DNA of 39,438 nucleotides from Pilatotrama ljubarskyi (Eukaryota > Basidiomycota > Agaricomycetes > Polyporales > Polyporaceae): NCBI GenBank assembly GCA_022385805.1, contig MU277675.1:515282-554719 (forward strand), written 5' to 3'. The notes beneath the pieces were generated by a model that did no database searches, was not told the origin of the DNA, and saw nothing but the letters and a program-made list of their open reading frames with translations. This document shows, piece after piece, positions 11,463-21,655 of the stretch. Each line of letters opens with the position of its first letter. Within the stretch, counting starts at the first letter, position 1. A program made the position numbers and the translations under genes.

Positions 11463-14400
11463 CTACTCCTCCGGAGTCAGCGAGAATACGTAGTCCTTGT
11501 CAATGACGTTGAGCCGCTTCCTCTGATGCGGCTTCAGCTTCTCTAACCACGTAGCATCATAACAGTTTCGCCAGAGACCCTTCGGCGCTACAGTCTCCTC
11601 GATTCGCGCATTCTGCCGGGCCACACGCACTCGCGGGGTATTGCCCCCTGGGAGACGATCTGCCGTAGGGGACTTCCAATCTTCGATATACATGGCATCC
11701 AGGGTCCGCACGAATGTCTTGAACTCCATGCTCTGCCAAGCAGCCTCCACGATGTAGAAGATGCGCGGATGTTGTTGCCTCTCATTGGCGCCCTCGACCG
11801 CGGCCTCATCGGAGCTCATATGAACGGGCTTGAGCTTGGTAAACAACGCGGCATGCCGCTCCAGTTTACGATCCAGGATAGTCTGTATACGACACTTGAA
11901 CGTCTGCAAAGGCAATGTGAGCGATTTTCGGCTGTTGGGCCAAAGATTCCCTGTATACGTACGGTACGACGGCGCACAGCCGCTCTCTTCTTCAACTTGG
12001 CATCCTTGGCGGCTTTCTCGTTCGTGGGCGTCTTCTCCTTCGAGTGCTTCCTGTACTCACTGCGAAGATGAGCTATGTGGTTGTCCAAGCTGATTCCGAT
12101 CTCGCTACGTTTCAGGAACGTAGGATGGATAGCCGGGTCCTGGTAGGCTCCACCTTTCTCCGACTCGAGGAAGTGGTCAACGAAGAACTGTCGAGCTTCT
12201 TGATTGAACGAGAACCTCTTCCAACCACGGACGAAGTCGATGCGGAAATTCTTGTCCGTGATCACATTACCGGAAGCGCTTTCGTACGCTTTGACTTCTG
12301 CTTCTGTCAGAGGGGGGAACCTCCCGGGGAGCTCGCTGACGTGCGCGATGCGAAGCAGCATCTGATCGCAGTGTAAGCGCACGTAAGTCTACGTGAACGT
12401 CCATCAGTCTACTAGAATGTGTTGCAGCTTCGAGGCTCACTGTACCTGCTGAACGTCCAGATGTGCTTTCATCTGATCGCTAAGGCCGACCCTCGACGGG
12501 ATATTCTTCGGAGCTTTGCCCCGCGCATTTGCAGCGAATGTGTTTGAGAGATCTGCTCCGTCTTCCTCGGAAGACGACACAGCGTCGATTACCTCAGTAA
12601 AATCCTCGCCGACGTCGGAGGCGAACCGGGCACGCTTCCGCGACGACGCGGTCGTCGTCTTGTCGGCGGTTGCATGCGAACGAGGTGTGTTCCTGGAAGC
12701 CATCTCTGCTATACTCTTACCCATATCACAGAGAGACTGTCTGAATGGGAATAAGTTAGCATGAAGTCCATTCTAGACTCAATACGTACTGCATGCACTC
12801 GACCGTCTCGCCGATGCGGTTGAAAGCATCTAAGAGCACAATGCCGATGTGTTCATCATGGGGACTTCGCGCCGCGGCTGCGTTGGGTCTCTGGTGCGAT
12901 CCACGAGACTTGCTCTGTAAGTTCTTGGGCTGCTTGTCAATGTCTCTCAGGGACTCCCAGATGAACGAATGAGCTCACATGTCTGTGCTCCCCTGCCTCT
13001 CGGGCATGCTCCTGAATCGTACTGGTGAATTCTTCGGGAGACAGCACACAGAGAGGTAGAAACTTACCTTGCCTTTGCTGGAGGAAACGATATTCAACTC
13101 CGCACGGAGACTCTCCGGATCCTGCAAGTTTTTGAGCCATGTAAGCAGTATAGGGTGGGAAGAAGTGCATACTGATTCATCTTCCGCGAGCATGTCGTCG
13201 TCCTCAACAAACACCGTCTTGAAACGTGCTGCTCGAGGCGGGACATCACTGCTTCCGACACTTTCCTGGTCAACGCGAAGAGATGCACCCGGTACAGACC
13301 TTGTTTCCGAATGAGGAACCTCCGGATCGCCGAAGGCTGCATTGCGGTGGCCACCATCAGTGTGGCGGCCATCGTCAAGGGGAGAGACTGGCACAAATGG
13401 AGAGGTCTCAGGGGCAACAGAGGTCGACGCTGCCTGCGTGCCTGGAGCACGATGGGAGAATGCCGAGGCTTCGCCAGGCGAGTGCACCGTGAAACCAGTG
13501 CTGGACGCATGCGCCGCCCCGCGCTTATTCCAGGCCTGGACCCATCGCTGCCGCTGTACCTCAGGCATACATCTCCACGCGTCGATCGTCCATTGTTGGT
13601 CTTTCTCTTGCATTTGCCACCAGTAATCCAATAGGTCTTGTTGCGTCTATGGGCTTGTGAGTCTGCGATGCCACACGAGACGGGATGACAGGGGAACTCA
13701 CCCACTCGTCCGGGCAACCTTCGATGGGAACCAAGCCATCCGGAGGGGACAACTGACCGCGAGCGCCATGACTCCGTCCGGTGGCTGAATGTCCAGCAGA
13801 AGAATGCACTGAGGAAGAGGGTAGAGGAACTGCGGGCTGAGAGGACACTTGTGCGCTAGATGACGCACCATGCGCAGGCGGAGGGGTGGTGAACGACGAC
13901 TCGCCGGTCACATACGGAGCATTCATGTTAACATCACCGGGCCACGGCGGATTGGCTTGGAACGCAAACTGGAAATCCTGCAAGTTATAGTTCTCGGCCA
14001 TCTGCTGCTCATGATGATTCACGACGTAGGGTGGAGCATCTTGTCGTAGCTGCGACTGATGCTGCGGCTGAGTCAAGGCGATATCAGCGTACTATTCGCA
14101 AGCCAGTACCGAACGTGGCCTCACAGTGTAGCCTTGGGTTGGGACGTATCCCTGATTATGTGGTGCCGCATGTGAGTCATGATGATAACGGGCTCCTCGA
14201 TACTGTGGCTGCTGCTGCGAGTACGGCGCACCGACGGATCCACCTCCTGTCGGACTCGGCCCGCGGTGATACGCTCCTGCGTGCTGTGGATGTCGGTGCT
14301 GCTGTTTCTGGGTGTATGCTACGCCGGGGAATCCGCCCGCAACATGTTGGTAACGGGGATGTACGCCTGAATACTGTTGATGCCGGTGGTCAGGGGCGGG

Positions 14401-14979
14401 ATATGCCATGCCGGATCCCTGGGGGGGGTTCGGGACGTGTCGGTGCACCCCCTCAGGCTGCTGGTGGAGATTGTGGTGGAGAGGGTATGCCATGCCAGCG
14501 GACTCGCCAGGAAGGTACGGGTGGTAGGGCCAGTGTTCGGCACCTCTCTGTGCTTGCGAACGTTCCGGGTATGGCATGCCTGCCGATCCATCTGCGGCAG
14601 TAAATGGGACCTGCGATGGTGCGTGAGGACTAGCCTTTTGTCTACCCTGAGGGTACTCCTGTTTTGCGATCGGTCAACGGAGCGTGCTTATCCAACATTA
14701 TCGACATACCGGTATCCAAGTATACTTGATAGGAGGAGCGTTGTCCTGTTGGCCGTCAGCACTCACACGTACTGTATGATGTCCTTGGGTCACATACGGC
14801 GTCCTCTCGTTTCTTCGACTTGTGATTCACGTACTGCCCTTCCTCGACCCATCTCCGTTTGCGGTTGCCGACCTCTGGCACGCATACAACAACGTCAGCA
14901 GACGTCATGCGTCGTAGCTGGACTCCAACGCACCCTGAGGGCCAGCATGTGAAGAGGCGTTGGCAGAAGCGGAATTCAT
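11463..14979 (-). CDS. Large agaricomycete protein of unknown function ending in a GLWRNCYDA module
   Basis: Twelve exons: 14979-14934, 14874-14798, 14745-14710, 14658-14125, 14067-13702, 13646-13173, 13121-13068, 13011-12979, 12929-12790, 12740-12446, 12361-11963 and 11903-11463. They give 964 codons plus a stop, all in phase. The start is MNSASANASSHAGPQ. A low-complexity His/Pro/Gln region with tandem GMAYP-type repeats follows (14.22-14.58 kb), then a Gln/Trp segment (LLDYWWQMQEKDQQW) and a Ser/acidic linker. The conserved part is in the last two exons: RIDFVRGWKRFSFNQEAR, then a block with WQSMEFKTFVRTLDAMY, APKGLWRNCYDATWLEKL and YVFSLTPEE at the end. I recall similar proteins in other agaricomycetes but know no function. 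The basic, low-complexity character suggests a nuclear protein (inference). The acceptor of exon 9 could be 12932 instead. Confidence 0.75.
14150..14580 (-). repeat. Five in-gene tandem repeats of 84-92 bp
   Basis: On the plus strand the unit starts GGGTATGSCATGCC-like at 14567, 14483, 14398, 14311 and 14219, with steps of 84, 85, 87 and 92 bp. In the protein the units begin GMPYP, GMAYP, GMAYP, GVAYT and GAPYS, and the rest is His/Gln/Pro-rich. They lie inside exon 4 of the 964-codon gene. Divergence increases toward the low-coordinate units. Confidence 0.75.
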
Positions 14980-15346
14980 GGTTATGTCAGTACACCAGTA
15001 GATCGCGGCTGGTGACCAAGTAATGGGTAATCCCGTGTACTGTGAGCACTTTTTAATGCTACAGCGATGCTAAGAGACTTTGGTATCGAGGCTGTCGACT
15101 CTAGACTAGCCTGTTGCAACTCGCGATGAAGGAAACGACAATTGGGTATTCTGGCCAAAGCTCTGTAGGCGATGGACACGTCTAATAGTCGACTTAACAC
15201 CATTTGACAGATTCAATATACTGTGCAATACAACAAAGATCAGGATATAGTAGTAATTCACCGTAGACAAAGGCGCGTAGCCTATTTGTTGATAATCGTG
15301 AGTACAAGACTAACAAAGATGACCCTGAAGCTCATACACACCATAA
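14980..15346. other. Intergenic: promoter of the 964-codon gene and SUN 3' flank
   Basis: This separates the SUN-gene stop at 15347 from the ATG at 14979, both on the minus strand. Short frames only. No repeat or RNA gene was seen. No TATA box is obvious within 100 bases of the ATG. Confidence 0.4.
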
Positions 15347-16506
15347 TCAAAGGCTCCCAGAGGTTTTGCCGGCTTCGTTGCCATGGACTCGGATGCGGTA
15401 GAGACAGGTATAATCCGAACCCCAATTGTCTAGGATCTCGATGACGAAAACACCGAAGGCGATGCGGTACGCGAGGAGCTCTTCGTTAAGAGCGAACGTT
15501 TGTACAAAGGAAGTCGAGTGGATGTCGTATGTGAGATTCGCGAGTGCAACGAAGGTATAACCCGCTGTGAGGGGCGGGCCAAGATATGACGGCGTTCTGC
15601 TGTGGGAGTATTCCGCCATGAACCGCCCATATCGTTCCTCGTTGACATCACCGTCTAAAGCTCCCCAAAGTCTGATGTTGCGAGGTGCTTGCAAGATATC
15701 GTCAGCCGCCTCCGCGGGAACATGATCCACAGATATACGCGACGGAATTATCGGATGAGGAAGCGCGATCCCCACTTGCCCTCGAGTGCTATGCGACTGC
15801 CAACAGCGACCGCCGTCAAGATTGTCCCGTAAGATGATGCGGGCGGAGATCGGTAGGGTGGAGCTCATTGAGTCGGGCAGAGGGAACGTAGAGAGCTCAG
15901 GGATGATCATGCCACCGTCTGCGGCTATTGCGTAGTCTCGGGGGAGGATTCGAGCTCTCAACGCTCGTTGAACCGCTTCATCGATGTAGTCCACGAAATG
16001 GGGAGGTATGTCGCGCCGTCCCGAGGTGAAGGCGGAATATGGCGTGAACAATCCCCAAACATCGTCCACGGAGGAACTGTGTCGAAGCAAATGTAGCATC
16101 TTTGCAAAGCGCATAGGGGAGTCTCCGCTGTACACGTGAACGATGGCAATCGAAGCGATGGCTACCAACAGAGATATTAACCAGCCACGGCGGCCAGGAA
16201 GTAGGCCGGCAAGAAATGCCACCAGGTCAACGCTCATGCGCACAGAGGAGCCTCGAGAGGACCGAATGGTTCCCGGGTTGAGCTCTTGCGAAGACACGAC
16301 TAGACCGCTGTCCGGAGGCGTAGCAGATGCGAATCGCACTTTCCTGCGGGCTGTTCAACAAAGCTAAGCGAAACATACCCAGATGCGCACGTCACTGACA
16401 TACCTCGAGCTCCCTGTTTGTCCACGACAAAATGTGCGCCATCGAACAGATCCGCATCTACAGAGACCGGGCCATTGCGGATTCGGTCGCGACGAGGAGT
16501 CATCAT
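15347..16506 (-). CDS. SUN-domain nuclear-envelope protein
   Basis: Two exons, 16506-16404 and 16350-15347, give 368 codons plus a stop. The 53-bp intron has a GTATGT donor, and the acceptor AACAG was chosen because it alone keeps the frame. The N-terminus is short and basic (ARRKVRFAS near residue 35). One membrane helix lies at about 90-108 (GWLISLLVAIASIAIVHVY). The C-terminal half is a SUN domain, about 173-358, with the diagnostic IALPHPIIPSRISVDHVP, APRNIRLWG, FVQTFALNEE, VFVIEILDNWG and the closing YTCLYRIRVHG. SUN proteins sit in the inner nuclear membrane and contact KASH partners in the perinuclear space, linking chromatin or the spindle pole body to the cytoskeleton. The predicted topology fits: short nucleoplasmic N-terminus, one helix, lumenal SUN. 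It is short for a SUN protein and has little coiled coil. Confidence 0.85.
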
Positions 16507-17155
16507 CGGATGACGCGAGGACTTTAAGAAGTGGTTGACGTGGGAGCTGGGTGCTGCAAAGGTAGTGGCACCAATGGCAATGGGTAGTGGTAGAGCGTCG
16601 ACTAGATGGGCCAGACGTGCGTGTACTCAAGGATGTGAGATCCGTATCGTTATCGTTGCGCAGCAGCCAAGACAGTACGTCGTGTATCAAGTAGGATGGG
16701 ATACTGTCTACGCAAGGAATATCCTCATGTAGAGCGGGAGCGAGGAAGAGAGTACTAGTCTCAGGCAGGAAAGGCGACGAGTGCGTACTGAGCTGCCGGA
16801 GTTTGCCGATTTGTGTAGTTGTATTTGGTCCCAAGCCAGGTGCGGAGGATCCGATCGACAGTAACTTACTGGAAGTAGCAGCGCTGGGAGGCGCGACTTG
16901 GGCGCGACATTACATCTGTGTGCGGATATTCCTCGCATAGATAGACTCTCTCCACTGCTCACACTCTTCAGCGACTACTTGGCGCACTGCAGAGCTCTCG
17001 TCACTATCCACAAATCTTCCAATCATATTTGCCGGTACACATCGGACTCTCACAGCGAGGGGCGGACAGAACGCCCCTCAAACTCGACTCGGGGATCAGC
17101 CAGAATCTCACGGACAGCGCACGACAACATCCGATCTGGTCACCAGCAGGATCGC
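16507..17155. promoter_or_regulatory. Divergent promoter region between the SUN and JmjC genes
   Basis: The SUN gene starts at 16506 on the minus strand and the JmjC gene at 17156 on the plus strand, so these 649 bases must hold both promoters. Repeat A occupies the centre (about 16690-16957). No canonical TATA box stands out on either side. Nothing here shows directly whether the two genes are co-regulated. Confidence 0.45.
16690..16957 (+). repeat. Repeat element A (GGATATTCC family)
   Basis: GGAATATCC at 16716-16724 faces GGATATTCC at 16924-16932, a 217-bp core. The outer flanks are imperfect inverted copies: the left reads AGTAGGATGGGATACTGTCT before the motif, and the right, read on the minus strand, reads AGTGGAGAGAGTCTATCTAT. 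The interior shares gatttgtgtagttgtatttg (16808-16827) with gatttgtatggttgtatttg in element B (20946-20965), supporting common descent. Peptides from the ends (CADIPRI and EDIPC types) reflect the shared DNA and are not evidence of a gene. The exact borders are estimated from where the inverted similarity fades. Confidence 0.65.
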
Positions 17156-19577
17156 ATGATGTGCGGGAATCCTCGCTGTCAAACGCAACGCGACGCTTGT
17201 AATGCTAGGAAAACCCGCGCGCGCGGCCAGCTGCCGCCCAACTTACCGCCTTGCTTCGTCTGTGCGGGCTACGCTAAGGTGAAAGGAGATAGCTGTCGTT
17301 TTCGGGGTACGTCGTTTCTTTTTGGGTAGCTATGGATCGCTTTTACACAACGTTGCACCGCAGATTTCAGGCAATTGACTGCTGTGGAAGACGGTGGTGT
17401 CGTCGGCACGTTCCCTGCGCACTTGGGAGCGACACCAGAGACACAATCGCCAGCTATATATCCCGAGGTGTTCGATACACCCCCCGAGCTCGCCCTTGTC
17501 AAGGAGATGCGAGTAAGATTCTCTTTTCATCGTCCGCGTGTTGTAGTGCTATTGTAAACGCCATGCGACAAGGTGCAAGTAGCTCGCCTTCTGCGGCCAA
17601 TGGTCACTCGAGTCCAAGAGCACCAAAATCTTCCGGGATTGATCTACAAAGCTCCTGAGGTCTCTCATCGTATAACCTGTGGTACGCTGCTGTATGAGAC
17701 TGGTTGTACTGTACTGAGTGCTGCCTAGATTCATGTTCGACGACCATACTGCATGATTCCCATATCTGCATTGATTGCGGCTTCGAAGTCTGTTACCGCT
17801 GTCACGGTAAAGCAGCGGCTCCGACACATAGCCTTTGTTCTGCCACCCACCGTCTCGAAGTGAGCTTTTGAGCTACATCTGCTTCCCGGAACTTATTGTA
17901 GGTGTCTTCCAGAACCACCGTTTCCTGCCCCTATCTAGACTTGCTAAGGAAAAGGTCGATACAGTGCTTGCTGACATTGACGAGGTGCTATCACGCCCGG
18001 CGCAAGGGATATCCAGAGCGCACACCTTAGATTCTCAGCGGTTATACTCCCTAGCCGAGAGTCTACGCATCATCCCCAAGATCTCACGCGGTCAAGAGCT
18101 CGTCTTTCAGAAACTGTGGTCACTCCATTGTCCCGTCTTGGTCTCCAGTGTCGACAAGCAGCTCCAGGGAAACTGGTCTCCGCAGGGACTCGTATCATCT
18201 TACGGGCACGAACAGGTGGTCATGTTTGATAGTCGACTCGAACAACCAAGACTAGTCACTGCGGCTGAATTCTTCCAAGAGTTTATGAAGGATGACGCTG
18301 TCCGAGGGAGTACTATCAGACTGAAGGTGAGTGGTCGCTGCTTGCCTGCTATGTATTTGCGAATGCCTGACCACATGAAAGGATTGGCCGCCGTCGGCGT
18401 CATTTTCTGACAAGTTTTGGCAGCATTATGCAGCATTCATGCATGCAGTACCCATGCCCGCGTATACGCGCAGCAATGGTTTCCGAAACCTCGCCGCTCA
18501 CTATCCTGAAGGACCCGTCCCTCAGAAACCAGATCTGGGTGTGTGCTAGAGCAAAGGTGCCATATCAAACACTCACCTCTAATAGGTCCGAAAATGTACG
18601 TTGCTACGCGGGACACGGACGGAGTCGGCTCAACTCGTCTGCACCTGGACGTGACGAGCGCGGTCAACATCCTTGTATATGCATCAGGCGGAAAACCCAC
18701 TGGAGCTTTGTGGCACATTTTCCGTCCCGATGACTTGGAGAAACTCCAGGAATACCTGCGTCTCCGCACGTCGACACAGCAAGGCGCGGAAATCTCCGAT
18801 CCCATTCATGACCAGTCGGTGTACTTGACGCCCGCGATGCTAGAGGATCTACGTATTCTAGGCGTCAGGCCGTTCGCAGTACAACAGCAAGTCGGCGACG
18901 CGGTCTTCATCCCTGCAGGCTGCGCTCATCAAGTTTGTCTTACGATGATCTACTCGTGCGTGTCAGCTATTGACCGTAGGCCAGGTCAGCAATACTTCGG
19001 CATGTATCAAGATAGCATGCGACTTTCTTTGTCTTGATAGCGTTCCATGGAGTGCAAGGGTCTCGGAACAGCTTTCGCAGGTGCAGCACGAAGATGTCCT
19101 CGGGCTGCAATCTCTACTCTGGCATGCTTGGTTCTCGCTCAGCGCGAAGGAGACGACGCTGGCCTCTAGCTCTGGGGCCCAACGACCCACGCGAGTACAG
19201 CGCAAACATCGCAAACAGCGAGAAATCCTGCGTGCTCGTGACGATCAAGCACGGCGTAAGGCAAAGAAACCTGCGGATAACGGGCTCACCGGCCAAGATG
19301 GTCATATCTCCAAGACTTACAAATGTCCCCACGACGAGTGCGCCGGAGCTACAAGGACCTTCCGAGTACTCGATGGCGTTTTCAACCATCTGTAAGATGT
19401 TGCCGAGAGACTCCAGAGTAGGGGTTCTAACATACGTTTAACAGGCAAAGCAAACATCACATTCTGATCGAGCTCCCGGATTGGGAGGCATTCCGGCCCT
19501 TGGATGAAGAGGACTTCAAAGCCCGATTTCTGAATATCGTCCACGCACAAGCGGGGCCCTCTCGTGCGTTATTATAA
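17156..19577 (+). CDS. JmjC-domain (KDM3/JMJD1-like) protein with zinc-binding motifs
   Basis: Nine exons: 17156-17306, 17364-17512, 17573-17681, 17729-17859, 17913-18326, 18382-18538, 18586-18932, 18985-19391 and 19445-19577. They give 665 codons plus a stop, all in phase, with introns of 47-60 bp. The N-terminus is Cys-rich (MMCGNPRC, CFVC, then CDSC...CIDCGFEVCYRCH near 137-165), resembling the zinc region before JmjC in KDM3 proteins. A DWPPSASF block near 319 is typical of that subfamily. The JmjC core has the HxD iron ligands at H390 and D392 (RLHLDVTSAVN) and the distal His at H485 (IPAGCAHQV). This makes a 2-oxoglutarate/Fe(II) dioxygenase likely, presumably a histone lysine demethylase; substrate is inference. 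The C-terminus has a C2H2-type finger, C600-x4-C605-x15-H621-x4-H626, whose last His is supplied by exon 9. The ATG is the first after the upstream frame lacks one. Confidence 0.85.
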
Positions 19578-20718
19578 TTCTCTCATCGATCATATCTTGC
19601 GGCGCATGTCACTGACCTGTGCCTGGTCAGGTAATCGAGATCATGTATAGTGCGTGAGTCGTCTTAGAGATTACCCTACAACCCGATCGCATTACGCATG
19701 ATGAGCTTCCTACCGCAGGTATCTGTACCATGGGTGCTACTCGCGTTTTTATGAATGCGAAGAATTTCAGTCTCCCTGCTCACCGAACTCCTACTATCTG
19801 TGCTGGGCCGTGAGAGGTGAGGCCGCACAAGCACCGCATGGGCAGCGGCAATGCCGCACCAGAACTCGTTCAATATCCTGGACCATCGGTCGCCCCTTGT
19901 ACCGGCTAGAAACGGCCACGCAGAGCTCAAGCGCTTGGGTTGGCGCACGTGCATGAGACTCAGAGATCAGATAAGATAGTCCCAGCGTAGAGTCGACCAC
20001 TGTGTGACATGTGTGACAGAGCCCCGTCCTCCTCCCTCCCGCATTCAAACCCCTTCCAAATGACGCAGACGAGTCAGTGTGGTCGCCGCGAGCCGTTTGG
20101 CGTTTTTCTGGTGAACGACTAGGGGAAACTGAGAGCTGCAGAGACTCGTCCACATCACGTGAAACTCACGTGACAGTGGTCGGGTCTACGTTGGGACTAT
20201 CTTATGAATACGATCATATACATGCGTGTGGCCATGGAACACTCAAGCACGGGGATACATAATGATATATGCACGAGTCCGTTAGGAAGATACAGTACTG
20301 TCTTGTTTTTTATTTATTTTTATCATTATCTAGGGTATTGCATTATACAGCATACTATGTTACACGCAGTGCTTTGACAGCCGTCTGCAAACAACGGGAT
20401 TTTACTGTTCCCGCAAACAGAGATACGCTGTGCGTGTCGCGCCGGTGGCGCGAAGCGATGGGCCTCTCAGACTCGCCGGAGCGAGCTGCTGCGGGGGTAA
20501 GGCCCGCTCACGCCCAATCCGGAAGGTCCCCGAAGGATAACGCCGTTGGGTTATCCTCGAGGAATGTCAGAATATCGTAGAAGGGGTCGAGAGATTGAAG
20601 GAGCTCCTCGATAGACGAGTAGCGGTAGCGGCGGGTGTAGTGTCGCAATGGAACAGGGCATGTTCGCGGGTGTGGTAGCGGGGTGGATACGCACATAAAT
20701 CCTTCGTAAATGAACTGA
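19578..20718. other. Intergenic stretch
   Basis: 3' flank of the JmjC gene, then sequence with only short overlapping frames. No splice-supported gene, RNA gene or repeat was recognised. It ends where similarity to the window's first 113 bases begins. Confidence 0.35.
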
Positions 20719-21112
20719 GGGAGAGGGGGAGGAGGCGGGCGGGGTGTACGAGGAGTACGCTCGCGCGGAACACTAGTACTGCCTGCACAAGGAATATCCC
20801 TGTACAGAACGGAGAGGAGGGGAGGAGGATTGGCCGGGGGACGCGCAGAGGCTGCAGAAGTCGAAAATGGAGAGGTGGGCACCGGCGCGCTGGAGGGCGC
20901 CCGGGGGCGCAGACTCGGAGCTCCAGCAGAAGCGCCGAACGCCCGGATTTGTATGGTTGTATTTGGCCGGAGGCGCTCGGACTGCGCAGGACTCGGAGCA
21001 CTCACTCGCTCACTCGCTCATCACTCGCTCACTCGAGCATCACCACCTCTTGACCTCACCTCCATTTCTGAACGCGCGAATCACGAACTATGTGCGGATA
21101 TTCCGCGCATAG
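20719..21112 (+). repeat. Repeat element B (GGATATTCC family)
   Basis: GGAATATCC at 20791-20799 faces GGATATTCC at 21096-21104, a 314-bp core. The right motif sits in a hairpin with 11-base arms (21088-21098 and 21102-21112), a 3-nt loop and one G-T pair. The segment 20719-20831 is an exact inverted copy of 1-113, so the element extends outside its left motif by at least 70 bp. The interior shares a 20-base block with element A. A CTCACTCG-rich patch lies at 21000-21036. No gene is credible, although long GC-rich frames run through it on both strands. Confidence 0.7.
21000..21036. repeat. CTCACTCG microsatellite-like patch
   Basis: Imperfect tandem ACTCACTCGCTC units inside element B. Confidence 0.6.
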
Positions 21113-21219
21113 GGCACCCCCTCGTCGCTCTCTCGCCCGGGCCCTCTCCTCGCATGCTCGCTGCTCTTCTCAAAAGCTGGGCCGTCCTCGACACTCCCAC
21201 CCCCTAGACCCTGGACGTA

Positions 21220-21275
21220 CGCCAGAATCCATCTGCGGATATTCCGTGGATAACTCACGCCCTCGTCGCCGTCCC
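21220..21275 (+). repeat. Extra right-end copy of the GGATATTCC repeat
   Basis: GGATATTCC at 21237-21245 lies 141 bp after the element B right motif. The following bases (gtggataactcacgccctcgtcgc) align with those after 21104 (gcgcatagggcaccccctcgtcgc), so a right end appears to be tandemly duplicated. No partner left end was found beyond it. Confidence 0.55.
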
Positions 21276-21381
21276 GTCGTGTCTGCACTGGCTGCTGTCA
21301 GCCCAGCCACCGCGCTCCTCGCGAGCTCGGCAGTATGCTTGGCCCGTGGTGAGCATCGACTCCGTCAAAGACTGCTATGAC

Positions 21382-21433
21382 GGTCTGCTCGATCGACAGC
21401 GCTCTCCGAGACGTCGGCGGGCACGACTCGAGC
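21382..21433. repeat. 52-bp direct repeat, unit 1
   Basis: Matches 21604-21655 at 50 of 52 positions in the same orientation, 222 bp apart. The core is gacagcgctctccgagacgt. Confidence 0.85.
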
Positions 21434-21603
21434 TATCTGTAGTGAGCCCGCTCCCACCGCCAAGCCGACGCCGCTAGTAGCCACGGACCCTGGGACCGCG
21501 ATCATCACCGCCTCTCCATGCGATGCTGCGCGGCCTACCTCCTCACTCGAACGCTCCGCGCCCTTAGATGGCTTGCGCACATCGCCCGTCCGGGTGCCGT
21601 GAA

Positions 21604-21655
21604 GGTCTGCCCGATCGACAGCGCTCTCCGAGACGTCGGCGGGCACGACCCGAGC
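21604..21655. repeat. 52-bp direct repeat, unit 2
   Basis: Second copy of 21382-21433. The two differences are single C/T changes. Confidence 0.85.

Noticed and set aside
12497..12506. Another GGATATTC sequence
   Set aside because: It lacks the last base of the 9-mer, has no flanking similarity to the elements, and lies in a coding exon (KNIPSR) of the 964-codon gene.
20508..21005. 165-codon Pro-rich ORF across element B
   Set aside because: Its sequence is mostly repeat DNA shared with 1-113 and element A. Similar peptides arise wherever the element occurs.
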